Translations under genes and position numbers: made by a program
The notes under the pieces: generated by a model
The model's input: the letters and a program-made list of their open reading frames with translations, nothing else
What the model was told of the DNA's origin: nothing
Database searches by the model: none
Assembly (NCBI GenBank): GCA_019914945.1
Contig: CM034099.1
Coordinates: 186,001 to 250,000 of the forward strand
Reading direction: 5' to 3'
DNA: 64,000 nt
DNA from: Typha latifolia
Taxonomy: Eukaryota > Streptophyta > Magnoliopsida > Poales > Typhaceae
Shown: one piece after another, positions 12,201 through 22,905 of the stretch
Layout of the letters: the number at the start of each line of letters is the position of its first letter
Position numbering within the stretch: the first letter of the stretch is position 1

Positions 12201-13530
12201 AACTTTTACATTTCAGCAAACAAAAGGACAAGTTCAGATGATACAGAAAATGAAACAAAAAATTATCAAGTTTGGGAAAGAAAATAATGATAGAATCAAT
12301 ATAAATGATGAACTCATATGAGATCTGTTCATGTCAGAGATATCATTGATAATAAATGAGAACCATGAACAGATAGATCAAACTGTCAAAAGAAAAAAAT
12401 AATAAGCTTCAAAATTAGGTACCCCTAATCAGTAGGTGGGCATAAAGGAAGTTGTTTACCTCCATAGTAGTAAGCTGTAGATGGATATCCATTGGGCAGG
12501 TAACACATCGTTGGATCCATGAAATCTGGAAGCACGGGTGTCAATGACCGCTCTGAAGGGATAGGCATGTTTTGCGCTTCTCCGCCATTAGCAGATGCCT
12601 ATCAAAATTTAGAATATCATGAATATCCAACTTTAATGCAATAAAGAAAAACTTCGAACTAACAACAATATATGCATCCATGAGCTACAGAGTGCTAGAA
12701 AAAGGGTCAGATAACAAAACTACCTTCTTAGTAGTATCCACAGCATTGTACGCTTTGCTCTGAGAATCCAAGGACAGCTTTTTCAATGAATCGGTGGCCT
12801 CTATTTTTCATTGAATTAAGGGGAACAGTAAACTAACGACAAGAAGATTAGAAGAAAGAAACAAGATGACGAGCCCAGTAACGGGTGTTCATACGAACGA
12901 ACGAAAGGAAAAGAAAGAAAAAAAAAATCACTCGATAACAGGTAAGACTGACTGCGCAGTTATATTAAACAAAAGGGAAACGGAAAGTTCTGTCAAATTC
13001 CATTCAAAAGAAAGCTCATAAGCAAGGAGGGAGAAACAAAAGATAACAAATTTAGCACCAAAACAGCACACAAACCAAGACCCCTTTACTAATTTTGCTC
13101 ATTCGAAATAAAAGAGAACATTTTTCCCACCATATGGCACAAGATAAATCTCGAATTCGGGGCTAATTAAAATAAATAATAAAAAATTTCGGATAAGCAA
13201 TAAATAACATAATCAGCAGATAACAGAACAAAGAAACCCGCCAAAGCTCGCCAACATAAAAGGAAAATCCAAATCACCCCACTACAATAACAAATCTCAC
13301 GAAAGAAGAAGAAGAAGAAGCTCCAATCTACGCGTAAACCCCAACAGAGCCCTCCGAAAACAACAATCGAAGATGGATAACGAGTGATAACTCAGTATAT
13401 CAAGAAAGAGAACATCACAAAAACAAAGGCAGCAATCATGGCAACGAATCGAAGGATCAGCAAAAACCCTAACCCCCAGGTAGGGGATCGAAGGCAGGAT
13501 ACGGTCAGCGGTCGGAGCAACAGCCGCCAT
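9231..13530 (-). CDS. YTH-domain m6A reader, ECT2/3/4-like
   Basis: Cytoplasmic reader of N6-methyladenosine in mRNA. Ten exons: 13530-13503, 12800-12724, 12598-12460, 12182-12109, 11867-11844, 11738-11154, 10808-10221, 10144-9932, 9852-9706, 9479-9231. They sum to 2124 nt, 707 residues. The N-terminus, [20 protein letters not shown], closely matches the plant ECT consensus, which fixes the 28-nt first exon. A long disordered region rich in Tyr, Pro, Gly and Asn follows, suited to condensate formation. The YTH domain spans about 443-580. The three Trp of the methyl-adenosine cage are W474 (VWAST), W531 and W536 (YWQQDKW), each ten positions beyond W464, W521 and W526 as I recall them for Arabidopsis ECT2. 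Exon 5 is a 24-nt microexon. The intron after exon 9 has a GC donor. ECT proteins influence leaf initiation timing and trichome shape. Which ECT it matches best cannot be decided here. Confidence 0.95.
9480..9705 (-). other. GC-AG intron of the YTH gene
   Basis: Exon 9 ends in CAG and the intron begins GCATGC; the acceptor is TTAG before GTCTGGGAT. Using GC as donor keeps phase 0 and joins LHKQ to VWDGRIP. No GT donor nearby preserves the frame. GC-AG introns are a small minority class spliced by the major spliceosome. Confidence 0.75.
11844..11867 (-). other. 24-nt microexon of the YTH gene
   Basis: Read on the minus strand, TCTGCAG precedes ATGTATCCC and GTTACT follows AATGAG. The exon encodes MYPFLWNE in phase 0 on both sides, so skipping it would simply remove eight residues from the disordered region. 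Both splice sites are canonical GT-AG. Inclusion is inferred from the sites and the phase, not from transcripts. Confidence 0.65.
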
Positions 13531-13880
13531 GGATCAGATCTGGAGGAGAGACGCGATCTACAGGAGGAGGCACCGAAGGGATCCGAATCCCAAACTCTAA
13601 CTCTAACCTAAGGTGAGAGAAGGAAGGAGAAGAGTGGGGGGAAGGGGAGCCGCCGCCACTGGAGGAGGGGGGGTCAAAGAAAAGAGGGTTTGGGACAAGC
13701 AAAAGCGGTGATTCAAATAGCTCCACGGCTCCGACTCCGTCACCATGGGATATCATAACGTCAATTTATTATTATCTTTATTTTAATCGTATGTGCCTTT
13801 CTTGGGCAAAGGGGTAGTAAGATTAAAACCCTAGCTTTTGTTGGGCCTTTTACTTCCTGTCATGGGCTGGGCCATACCTA
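13531..13880 (-). promoter_or_regulatory. YTH gene leader and telo-box/site II promoter
   Basis: About 300-345 bp upstream of the ATG there is an AAACCCTAG telo-box-like word near 13827-13835 and three TGGGCC/TGGGCT site II words at 13842, 13863 and 13868. This pairing is known from plant genes for the translation machinery and for dividing cells. A canonical TATA box is not evident. The GA/CT-rich stretch at 13531-13700 is the probable 5'UTR. Confidence 0.45.
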
Positions 13881-13899
13881 ATAATAGCTTTGTTAGAAA

Positions 13900-14497
13900 G
13901 TCTTTCTAGATGAAATGGGCACAAGCAAGCTTTCAATTGAAGACTCCTTCATCCCAGGCAATAGTTACTTACTGATCGCAAAATAAATAAATTACCCATA
14001 AAAAGGATAAAGAGGCCCTGGTATGAATTATGAAATGTTCATACCAAAAAGGGCAAGTAAAAACTTTGCAGATTTTTATTCATGTAGCGGTCAGAGAGTG
14101 ACATACGAGAACTTCCCCAAAATTGATAAGAAAATGTTGTTTGTGGTGGAGAGTGGACACCACTTGAGAGTTGCGTGCAAAACTACTTTGTTTGGACTGG
14201 AAGATTGTTTTCATTTTTTTTATTATAAAAAAATTGTTCAGATATACAATTTCATGCATCTCACTTCTGCTACTTTGGTGTCGCCTTCAATATTAATATT
14301 AATATTAATATTAATATTAATATTAATGGAAAGCACACCAAGTTGTTCATACTTTTTTAGTTTCTTTTTTTTCTCTAATATAAAAATAATCGTATTGTTG
14401 AGCCACGGAAGGAAAAGAAATTGAAACCATTTTGCAAATCACAAATCTCGTGAATTGGTTACAACTGCATAAACTTTCTTCGTCAAATTAAGGTACA
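13900..14497. other. spacer with a hexanucleotide microsatellite
   Basis: No supportable gene. A (TTAATA)n array of about seven units runs from 14288 to 14326. The 133-residue open frame crossing it has no recognisable domain. The sequence just below 14498 is the likely 3'UTR of the subtilase. Confidence 0.5.
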
Positions 14498-15998
14498 CTA
14501 AACACTTTGGTGACTGGCATCACTAAATCCGCTCCTCGCATTATTTACTCTCACAATTAATGGCGTTCTTACTCGGTGATACCCATCAGACCAAACTATT
14601 TCTCCAAAATCGTATCGATCTTGAGATTGTTTGATCGGCTTGACGGTCACATAATACGAAATATTTACCTTATGGAAGGAGAAAATTAGGAATTTTGGCC
14701 ACACAAAAGTGTAGACCCCTTGAGGGCTTGTCACGCTCGCATAGTAAGCGGCATTTCTTTGGCCCACATTCCTCAAAGTTCTCTTAATTGTTATGGTAGA
14801 ACGAAGATCCGATACAACAATTGCCGGATAATTTAGGTCCAAATCCGAATAGCTTCCGCGGCAGCTTGTATTATTAATGCTCGGAGATGGAATAACTATT
14901 CTCTTTATCTGCGTTTCAGAATAGCCTATGCTACAGAGGAAGACGATGTAGTCTCGTGCTTCCATGTCGTAAACGAGTCCTGGATCCAACGCCTTTATTG
15001 GATTTACGTGTCCAGCTCCGATATCAAAGGGATCGACAGGTTTTAGAGTTCCCCCAGCCAAGCTAATATCAGAGCTTCTGTCACTCGTGTAAGCTACACC
15101 ACATCCAAAACATTGGAATTAGAACTAAGTGTGAGTAGTTCGCATTGGAATTAGCCTATTCTTTTTTGTTACCTGTTGTCATGATGGCAGACTTGATGGC
15201 CGCAGGGGACCAGCTTGGATGAGCAGACTTGATCAGGGCGACGACGCCGGAAATGTGAGGGCACGACATCGAGGTCCCTGAATCGAAGTTCCAGCTCACT
15301 GATCGCCGGTCGAACGGTAGCAAACTTGGTGATGATTTTGGTGGCCATGCAGCTAATACGTTAACTCCAGGAGCAGCAATATCAGGCTGTGCAAAGTATT
15401 AATATTGAGCATGGCACAGTAAACATAGTTGAATAGTTGGAGTATTTAACCTTAATTGAATACCTTGAGGATGTTAGGAGACACAGAGCTTGGTCCTCTG
15501 GAAGAGAAGTATGCAACAGTAGGTGCAGGTGAGCTTCCAATACTTGTCCTGCTTGGATATATATGTACAGTCGAGTCCCTTCAAGTTACATATGTATGTT
15601 CCTTTTGTATTAGCTAGCTAGGGAATATGACGAAATTATATAATGCTTAGGGAATTTAAGGATGGCTTACTTGTTGGATCGAATGTAGTAGAGGATTTGA
15701 GTGCCTTGATAGAGATCGACATGGACGGTCGGAAGGAAATCGTCTTGAGCAATTCGCTTGGTGAGAGTGTCGACAAAGATCATGGCTGATCCATTGGCTA
15801 CCAATATTGCCAGGGCTGCATTTGTGCTCGAGACTTGCCCTACCGTGGAGAAACATAGAACAATCTTTCCTGATGCAAGGTTGCGGTTCCATTTGTCGAA
15901 GGAGCACGACCTTAACAAAAGAAACATCATTAACAAGCCCACATAATATAAGTATAGCACCAATTCTCGGTCAATTAATCGTTATTATTTTATGTTTT

Positions 15999-16044
<46 letters not shown>

Positions 16045-17829
16045 CACCCATCATCAAATAATTTCCCGCTGTCTATTAAATCCATCTTCATTTCCTTCAC
16101 ATTGAAGCTTTGCCCCTATCCACAGTTCATCATTTAGTTAATTAGTTTGTCATGAAGCCCAGATTAATTAATATAAAACAGAATGTAAAGACAAGATGCA
16201 CACGCCTACTCTTTATTTACAAAAAGAAAAAGATCACAAGGGACCAATAAGTACTACAGCACACATGCATCTCTGTATGTAGCACGGCATATCCATGTTA
16301 GTGTTATAAGCCAGCCCAGTTCATGCAGATAGATCTATTCGAATAGTAGAGGAGGAGTGAAATATATATATATATATATATATATATACCGTAAAGGAGG
16401 TATTGTTCCCTAGTGTGATCTGGGTCGGAAAAGTCCGGTCTATAGTACCAGCAGCAACGCACAACCCCCATGGGGAAACATTCTGCACTAGAGTCGGCTC
16501 CGGCCCGTCGTTCCCCGCCGAGAACACCGCCGTCACCCCGAGCTGCATCGCGTGGAACGATCCGATATCCGTGCTTGTCGATAAGAACGGCATCAACGGC
16601 GGCGATGCTCCTAACGACGCCGATATCACATGCACGCCGTCGCGTAACGCGTCGTCGAACGCCGCCAATATGTCGGCTTCGCTGCATCTCCCTTGCAGAT
16701 CCTTGAACCAGCATATCTTGTACACCGCTAGCCTAGCCCGGGGCGCTCCGCCACGGGCGACGCCGCGGCCTAAGCCGAAGAAGCTCGCGTTCGGCGCAAT
16801 CGATCCGACGGCAGTGGAGGCCGTGTGTGTCCCGTGCCCAAGCCGGTCTCGAGGCGATCTGAATTCGGCGTCGCCGGAGGTGTTCAATGGCCCGAACTCG
16901 CTTTCAAAGCCATTGATGTAATAACGAGCGCCGATCAGCTTCCGGTTGCATGCAGTCTTAGGGTCGAATTTCTCACCTTTGACACATGCACCGCGCCATG
17001 ATGCAGGGATTGGTCCCATGTTTGGCTCCTCCTTCAAGCTCTCGGATTCCGGCCATATGCCTTTCGGCGAACAAATTAATAATTTAGCAAAACAGAGTAT
17101 AAGGGAGTACTGCATTAAGATCCGAAGGAAAAATAAATAAATGCACCTGTGTCAAAGATGCCAACAATTACATCATCCCCGTACGTCAACTGCATCGGAG
17201 TCACTTTCCCAGAATCCAACTTGAGGCCCATAAAGTCCCAACTCCGAGTCGTATGTAGCTGCAGCATCTTGCTTCTGAAAACCGATATCACCCCTTCCAT
17301 ACCTGTTAAATTCCAGTATGTAAAATTTGTATTCTTTGGCAGAGAGTTGGCATGAGTAAGTATTTGCTTCTTACTGGCCAAGGTAGTGGCCTGCGTTGAA
17401 TTGAGCACTGCAGCAAATCCTGAGAACCCATGCTTGTAGCTATAGAGAAGGGCTTTTCTTGCGTCCTTCTCTCTGCAAGTTAAACTTTCAAATAGCTAGA
17501 GTTGGTATGAAAGAAAGAAACATTAACACATTTAGCCTAAGCTAGAGGTTGTTTACTTAGAGAAGACACTGGAAAGAAGTCCGAGATGGGACTTTGTGGT
17601 GAGAAGAGGATCTTGGCCATGGTTATGGCCCAAGTAGACAATGTGAACCTGCAAGACAAGGGAAAATAGACAGCATGATACAAAACCTTAATTTGGTGGC
17701 TAACAGAATAAAAAGTGAAGCTCTTGGGATGACAAAGTTTACATGGGGTGTTGGTGTGGTAGAGATACAATAAAGTGCGAGTGTGAGGATGAGGAGGAGG
17801 ACCCAGAGCTGCTTAAAGGAAGCAGTCAT
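14498..17829 (-). CDS. secreted subtilisin-like serine protease (SBT family)
   Basis: Plant subtilase (peptidase family S8A) acting in the apoplast. Ten exons: 17829-17743, 17648-17557, 17472-17375, 17302-17147, 17060-16390, 16115-16048, 15910-15671, 15578-15464, 15386-15173, 15093-14498. They sum to 2337 nt, 778 residues, a normal length. The start gives a hydrophobic signal peptide ([19 protein letters not shown]). The I9 inhibitor prodomain is at about 31-110 ([19 protein letters not shown]). The catalytic triad is intact: D143 in FDTGIWPES, H220 in GHGTH and S548 in GTSMSCPH, with the oxyanion Asn N328 in SAGNDGP. A protease-associated insertion and a C-terminal fibronectin III-like domain (NYPAI, RTLRNVG) are present. 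Multi-intron structure and sequence suggest the SBT3/SBT5 groups, perhaps SBT3.18-like; the subgroup is uncertain. The substrate cannot be deduced. Confidence 0.93.
16003..16041. repeat. (GA)n microsatellite in subtilase intron 6
   Basis: A nearly pure GA tract of about 39 bp ends just 5 bp from the splice donor of exon 6. Replication slippage here would change the distance to the donor but not the coding sequence. Confidence 0.85.
16361..16389. repeat. (TA)n tract overlapping a splice donor
   Basis: The donor of subtilase exon 5 (ACG then GTATATATA on the minus strand) is the first repeat of a (TA)n tract of about 29 bp. The 5' splice site is therefore built from microsatellite sequence. 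Confidence 0.8.
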
Positions 17830-17866
17830 TGTCTTTAACACGATCACCCAAATGGAATGCGTGGGG

Positions 17867-17874
17867 ATTATATA
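17867..17874 (-). promoter_or_regulatory. TATA-box candidate of the subtilase gene
   Basis: TATATAAT on the minus strand lies about 40 nt upstream of the ATG at 17829. If used, the 5'UTR would be only about 10 nt, which is short. An upstream promoter cannot be excluded. Confidence 0.35.
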
Positions 17875-17899
17875 GATGAAGAAAAGGTCAGAATATATG

Positions 17900-20800
17900 A
17901 TTCCATGGGTTTGAGTGTACTGGATTGGCATGGTGTAGGGTGCTTGCAATACAAGCTTCCAAAGCTAGAATGACTTCTGACAACCCCCCATGGCTGCATG
18001 ATTACCTTTGTCCTGTTGATCTTCCATCTACATTTAGAGCTCCTTGTCTTTTGATCACTTAGCTAAGCGGTAAAATTTATTCAAGACGGACGATCATACA
18101 GTATAATTTTTATGCTAATGTTGCAAGCTAGGCTGTAACAAGAAACGGAACCCACTTCCCCTTCTTTTGTTCCAATTCTATTATTTAGTCTTACTACCTT
18201 TTAGACTTAAGATTATATATAGGTGAGACTAAGCTATGTAAAACTATGATAGCTTTTGTGATTCCCAAAAAGGCTAATCTCAGGATTTAGAGTTCAAGCA
18301 TATAGGTGAGGAATGGACATTTAGAGAATACATGTGTGGTCTGCATGATTACCCCTAAATATCCAATTTCATGATAAGATCATAAACTAGATCTCCCCTA
18401 TTACATTAAAGTGTTTTGAAGCCACCATGATAAGGGTATCTTAATATATCGTATCCAAGGGCAATCTGCGAAAGTGCGACAACTCAAAATTAAGCTCAAT
18501 ATGTTTGGCATTACATAAAACATAGGGTCTTCATACTATTCTAGCATACATTACTCTACCCTCCTCACAGTCATAGCTTTCTTGTTGAACACAGTAGATC
18601 TAGTGTCATGAAAGCTATGCTTAAACAACTAAAAGGTTGCATGAGCAGAGTGAAGTGCTATATCTGCCTGCACCATATCTAGATTATTCAGAACTTTCAA
18701 TTCAACATCTTCAAAGAACCTACTCTACGAACTTTCAAACATCTTCATCAACTTCAACCTTTTTGTTCTTCGTTCTCTCTTTCATTTCAGTTCTTAAGAG
18801 ATAACTGAAAGTAAAGGACTAACATGCATAATCATGAAGTCTTAAACCCTATCGATCGCCTAGAGTCATGCGTGTCATGTACCGATATAAACATGTCTTA
18901 AGAACATGGAGTTATATACTTATAATCTCCCTATGCTATGTTGTTATTCTTTATGTGTGATCAATCCATGGTTTAGGAGGTATCATTAACTCGAAGTAGC
19001 TCCTTATTGTTCTTAATCTATGTAGCCACTAGTCTTAAAACTTTTATCACAAAAATTGGTCTGTGACTAGTAACTAAATTCCATTTTTACAGTTATATTT
19101 ACCTAGAAAGAAATTTCAGTATGAAGCATTTCAGAAAGTTGAATTGCTACTAAAATGAGACTTACGTAACACTCTTTCTCTACTGCCATGAGTTCAACCA
19201 TCATATTTCTTTTACTTTAACCGAAAATATAACGGCAAGCTTCACCGACCGTCAATCTCTTGTGGCTATCTATAATTACATAGATGTCTTGCGTCATAGT
19301 ATACAACATCAGAGAATGCAAACCACAATACTTTTGTTAAGATTCATGTCGAGTGGCTGTCATAGTTCCATGTAACCTATTTTATGGACCCTTCAGACGA
19401 TATCAGGAGTTGTGCTAAAGGTCTGGCTTATTATACTTTGCAAGCACAAAATTTCTTTCTAAGAGTTCTTCATTTGCATTAACAATTCTTGTCAAATCCT
19501 CTGCAGGGTGGAATAATATCTGTTATTGTTCCAATTCCTTGAGTTCAAGCATGAGAGAGGAGTATATTGTTGACTATGCTAATGCAATTATGAAATTTCC
19601 ACTGGGCTTGGGAAGAACTGAGATAATTTATGAGAGCAGACAGTTTACCATAGATAATTTCGTATTTGATTCGCAAATTGCATCAAGAGTGATATTATAT
19701 AGTCTACATCTAGTAAACTTTAAGTATGTTTCGATTATGGCATCAAAAAATTTGATAGCCTGAAGGCCTATGGAACAGTAACAAAGGTAAGAAACAAGAT
19801 AGAGAAGCCCGAAGGACAAGTTTGCCTACTAGTTGATGAAAAGAAGTTTATGAATAGCTTATTAATCAAATATATGTTATAATAAAGCATTACTGTGAAG
19901 ACAAGAGTTCATGAATAAAATTCCCTCCTCAGGTTGGATACGATGTGCTACTATAGATCTAAGAGCACAGTCCAGGGCCCAACTATCCACAGAAAACAAT
20001 CTTGATTGTATAGCTCGTATAAGACAACCAAATCTCCAAGTGAGAGCGAGAAAGAGACAACCAAAATTTTAATTCCTAATTGATCTTGAAGTCCAACATG
20101 ATTGCATCCAACCGAACTGTTATTTCCATATTTGTCTGCTACTTCGTGATTTCACGCGGTAATTTGTAAGGCAGCAAATGTAGAGTTCATCGTCACCGGT
20201 AACTAATTAGCCCAAGTCTTGGTCTTTTTTTTTTTTTTTTTGGTAAGCTGTCAACACAGCGTCAAGATATGTCTCTCCTTTCTTTCTTTTTCTTAAAGAA
20301 CATGTCTTTTTTAGCTGAGGTCAAGTTGACTTGATGAATTATTTTATTGATATACTGACTCAGAAAAATCAAAAGCTGAACAATACCTACTTAAACTGGA
20401 TGTGATAATTAATTCTCTCATAATAAGTCCTTCCAAACTCGAGCTAACTCTTTCATATTAATTTGTAGTTTTATCTTTGTCTCCAGAAGAAACAAACAGC
20501 GATTAGGATTTTTTTTATTTTTTTTAAAAAAGATGGATTACATCTCTGATGCATTCTTTAGTTGAAAAATGAGCACATTTTTCTTTTGTTTCTTGGTAAA
20601 CTTTATTCGGAAGTAAAGTTGAATTGAGTTTAATGCAGTTGTTTCCAGGTATTGCATTAAGTTGAGACCATAGAATTTATTCTCTAACAATTTAATGCTC
20701 AACGTAGTTTGAGAAAGAAACCTGTTGAAATATATTCAATTTCCCTGATATAGCCGGCAACGTCACTATTGAAAGCGGTGTCCTTGTGGGTTTGGTAGAT

Positions 20801-22620
20801 TGAGAGGATGTATGCCTACATACACTGATTAATGCATATGCTCTTAGAATGATTCCCGTCAGTAGGTGGGAAAAGAATACCACCATTGCAAGTATTCAAG
20901 CCCAGCACACTTGGAGCCTAATTAGCAAAACCATCCTATTATTACTGACCCAACAAGCCCAGAGATCGTGAGACCAAAACCGACACTTTCAGATTCATCA
21001 ACTCTGGTCGACATCTATCACGAGCTGAACAAATAGGCGTGCAGCATACATCTACATCAAGAGCAACTCCAAAGGCCGGTACCTCGTGGTGGGCCACGTA
21101 CTCCTCATTTACCACATCTACTGTGAACCTGTGATAGTTTAAAGTGTGCTGCTGGACCAACCTTCAGTAGAGTACATCAATCATCTATAGTAAAATTAGT
21201 AGGTGCTTTTTCTATGATAAATAAAGCCATGAGTTTAGCTCCAATTTTAAAAATAATATTATTTAGTAATTTGGTGGCTTAATTTAATAGATCGACTCAA
21301 TTTATGATTTGACAGTGCAGTTGATTTGAATAAACAGCTTGACCATAGGATAATTTGGAGCAGTTTATTTCGAAATAATTATTTAATAATGTATATAACT
21401 TAAAGTCTAGACAACTTAAAATAAAAATATAATAAAATTTAAATAAATCTATATTTAATGAAGATAAGTCCTCTGCCCAACTCATATTTAACTTTGGGGC
21501 TTTGAGGAAGGATAAAAAAAAAGAAAAAAAAGTGTCACGATGGAAAATAGCTCCACACCAATCTGAAGTCGACAACGCGAGGTTGGAAGGGCTGGGAATT
21601 GGGATTTGGCAAATGACAAAAGTCTCAATTAAATACACTTGGACACTTCCACTCACTACTCTAGTGGTACAAAAATTTCAGCGAAAGGCTACCACTCGGA
21701 AAGTTCTGGTACTGACTGCTTTTAGTGATTCAAACCTCCACTACGTCCATATATCTCCACCACCACCACCACCACCACCACCGCCACCAGCAGCAGCAGC
21801 AGCTGCAGCACTGTGATGTGCTATCCTGGATGATGCCAATGGTTGGCCCACTTTGAGAAGTAAAAAGCCCCCATCATTGCCACAGAAGACCGGAGAAAAA
21901 TGGCCAACCCACCCACCTCCCCCCCCCTTCTGTGTATCATCGCCTAAAAATGAAACATCTTTTATCTCATTAAGGAGCATTTTATACTCTGATCTCTGAC
22001 TAAAAAGTTTTGCCAGAATTCTTTTTGAATGAATAGGAGGTGGTTAAAGTAGCAGATTGGAAATTTATCAGAGGAGGAGGCTTTCAGAAGAACAATACTG
22101 AAAGTTTGGTGGTAGTATGAAAAGGTACTCCAAAAAAGAGAAAATAAAAAGGAAGGAAATGTGAAGCTGAAGCAATGCAATGCAATGCAAGATAATATAC
22201 ACAAGGACACCCCAAGGTCCCACTCTTGTGCTTATCGGTTAGTGATTGGAATTTCTGAAAAATAGAAAGAGAAAAAGAAAAAGTGATTGAGATAGGTTTC
22301 ATTTTCTTATATTTTCCTCCTCTTCCTTTTTGATCATCCCTCTTGATGAGTATTACTAATACCCAGCATAACCCCCCAATACACATATAAATAATTTTTA
22401 TTTTTATTTTTTTATAAATAAATAATTTTTATACGTTTGAATAAATACAATAAAGAAGAGCGAGATATAGATTTCGGTTGAAACTTGAAAGCGTTCGTTT
22501 TGTTTCTTCTCGTTTTGTTGTCTTCTTCCCCGCCCATGGAAAACCACCATGAGATATTTGAAAGGTCTAATATATGTAGTCCTTGATCCACTTTTGTTTT
22601 CTTATCGTAGCTTCCTTGAA
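17900..22620. other. gene-free spacer between divergent genes
   Basis: About 4.7 kb between the subtilase (-) and the kinase (+) with no recognisable gene on either strand. It is AT-rich with a poly-T run near 20226-20241. A CCA-then-CAG triplet array lies at 21759-21811, where CCACCACC changes to CAGCAGCAG. The open frames at 19539-19763 and 20942-21160 have no family features. Old transposon remnants are likely, but I could not define any ends. Confidence 0.5.
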
Positions 22621-22650
22621 AGAACCGAGTCTAATTTTTATACTCTAAGC

Positions 22651-22769
22651 TGAGAGAGAGAGAGAGAGAGAGATTTCTCGCCCTGTAGATAAGACATATG
22701 TTTGTGTCTTTCTCGTTATTTTTGGTGTATCAGAACTCAGACCCACTAAGACCCATAAAGCTTTTGGCA

Positions 22770-22824
<55 letters not shown>

Positions 22825-22905
22825 CTTTTGTGTGGATTCCTTTTATTGCAGGGAAGATGGTATCTCGGTGAAGGGCCTGAGTGGTTTTCTCTCTGAGGGT
22901 TAATA
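22651..22905 (+). promoter_or_regulatory. GA/CT-rich leader of the kinase gene with a tiny uORF
   Basis: A (GA)n tract at 22652-22673 and a (CT)n tract of about 50 bp at 22772-22821 precede the start codon. A four-codon upstream frame, ATG GTA TCT CGG TGA, runs from 22857 to 22871 and ends 34 nt before the main ATG. Sequence just upstream (TTTTATTGCAG at 22841-22851) resembles a splice acceptor, so part of this block could be a 5'UTR intron. No convincing TATA box was found. Confidence 0.5.

Noticed and set aside
14023..14424. 133-residue open frame between the YTH and subtilase genes
   Set aside because: No recognisable domain; it runs through a (TTAATA)n microsatellite that encodes an Ile-Leu run.
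16403..16921. 172-residue open frame on the plus strand
   Set aside because: It is the reverse complement of the GC-rich subtilase exon that carries the catalytic Asp-His segment; no family features.
19539..19763. 74-residue open frame in the large spacer
   Set aside because: No family features or splice context; not supportable.
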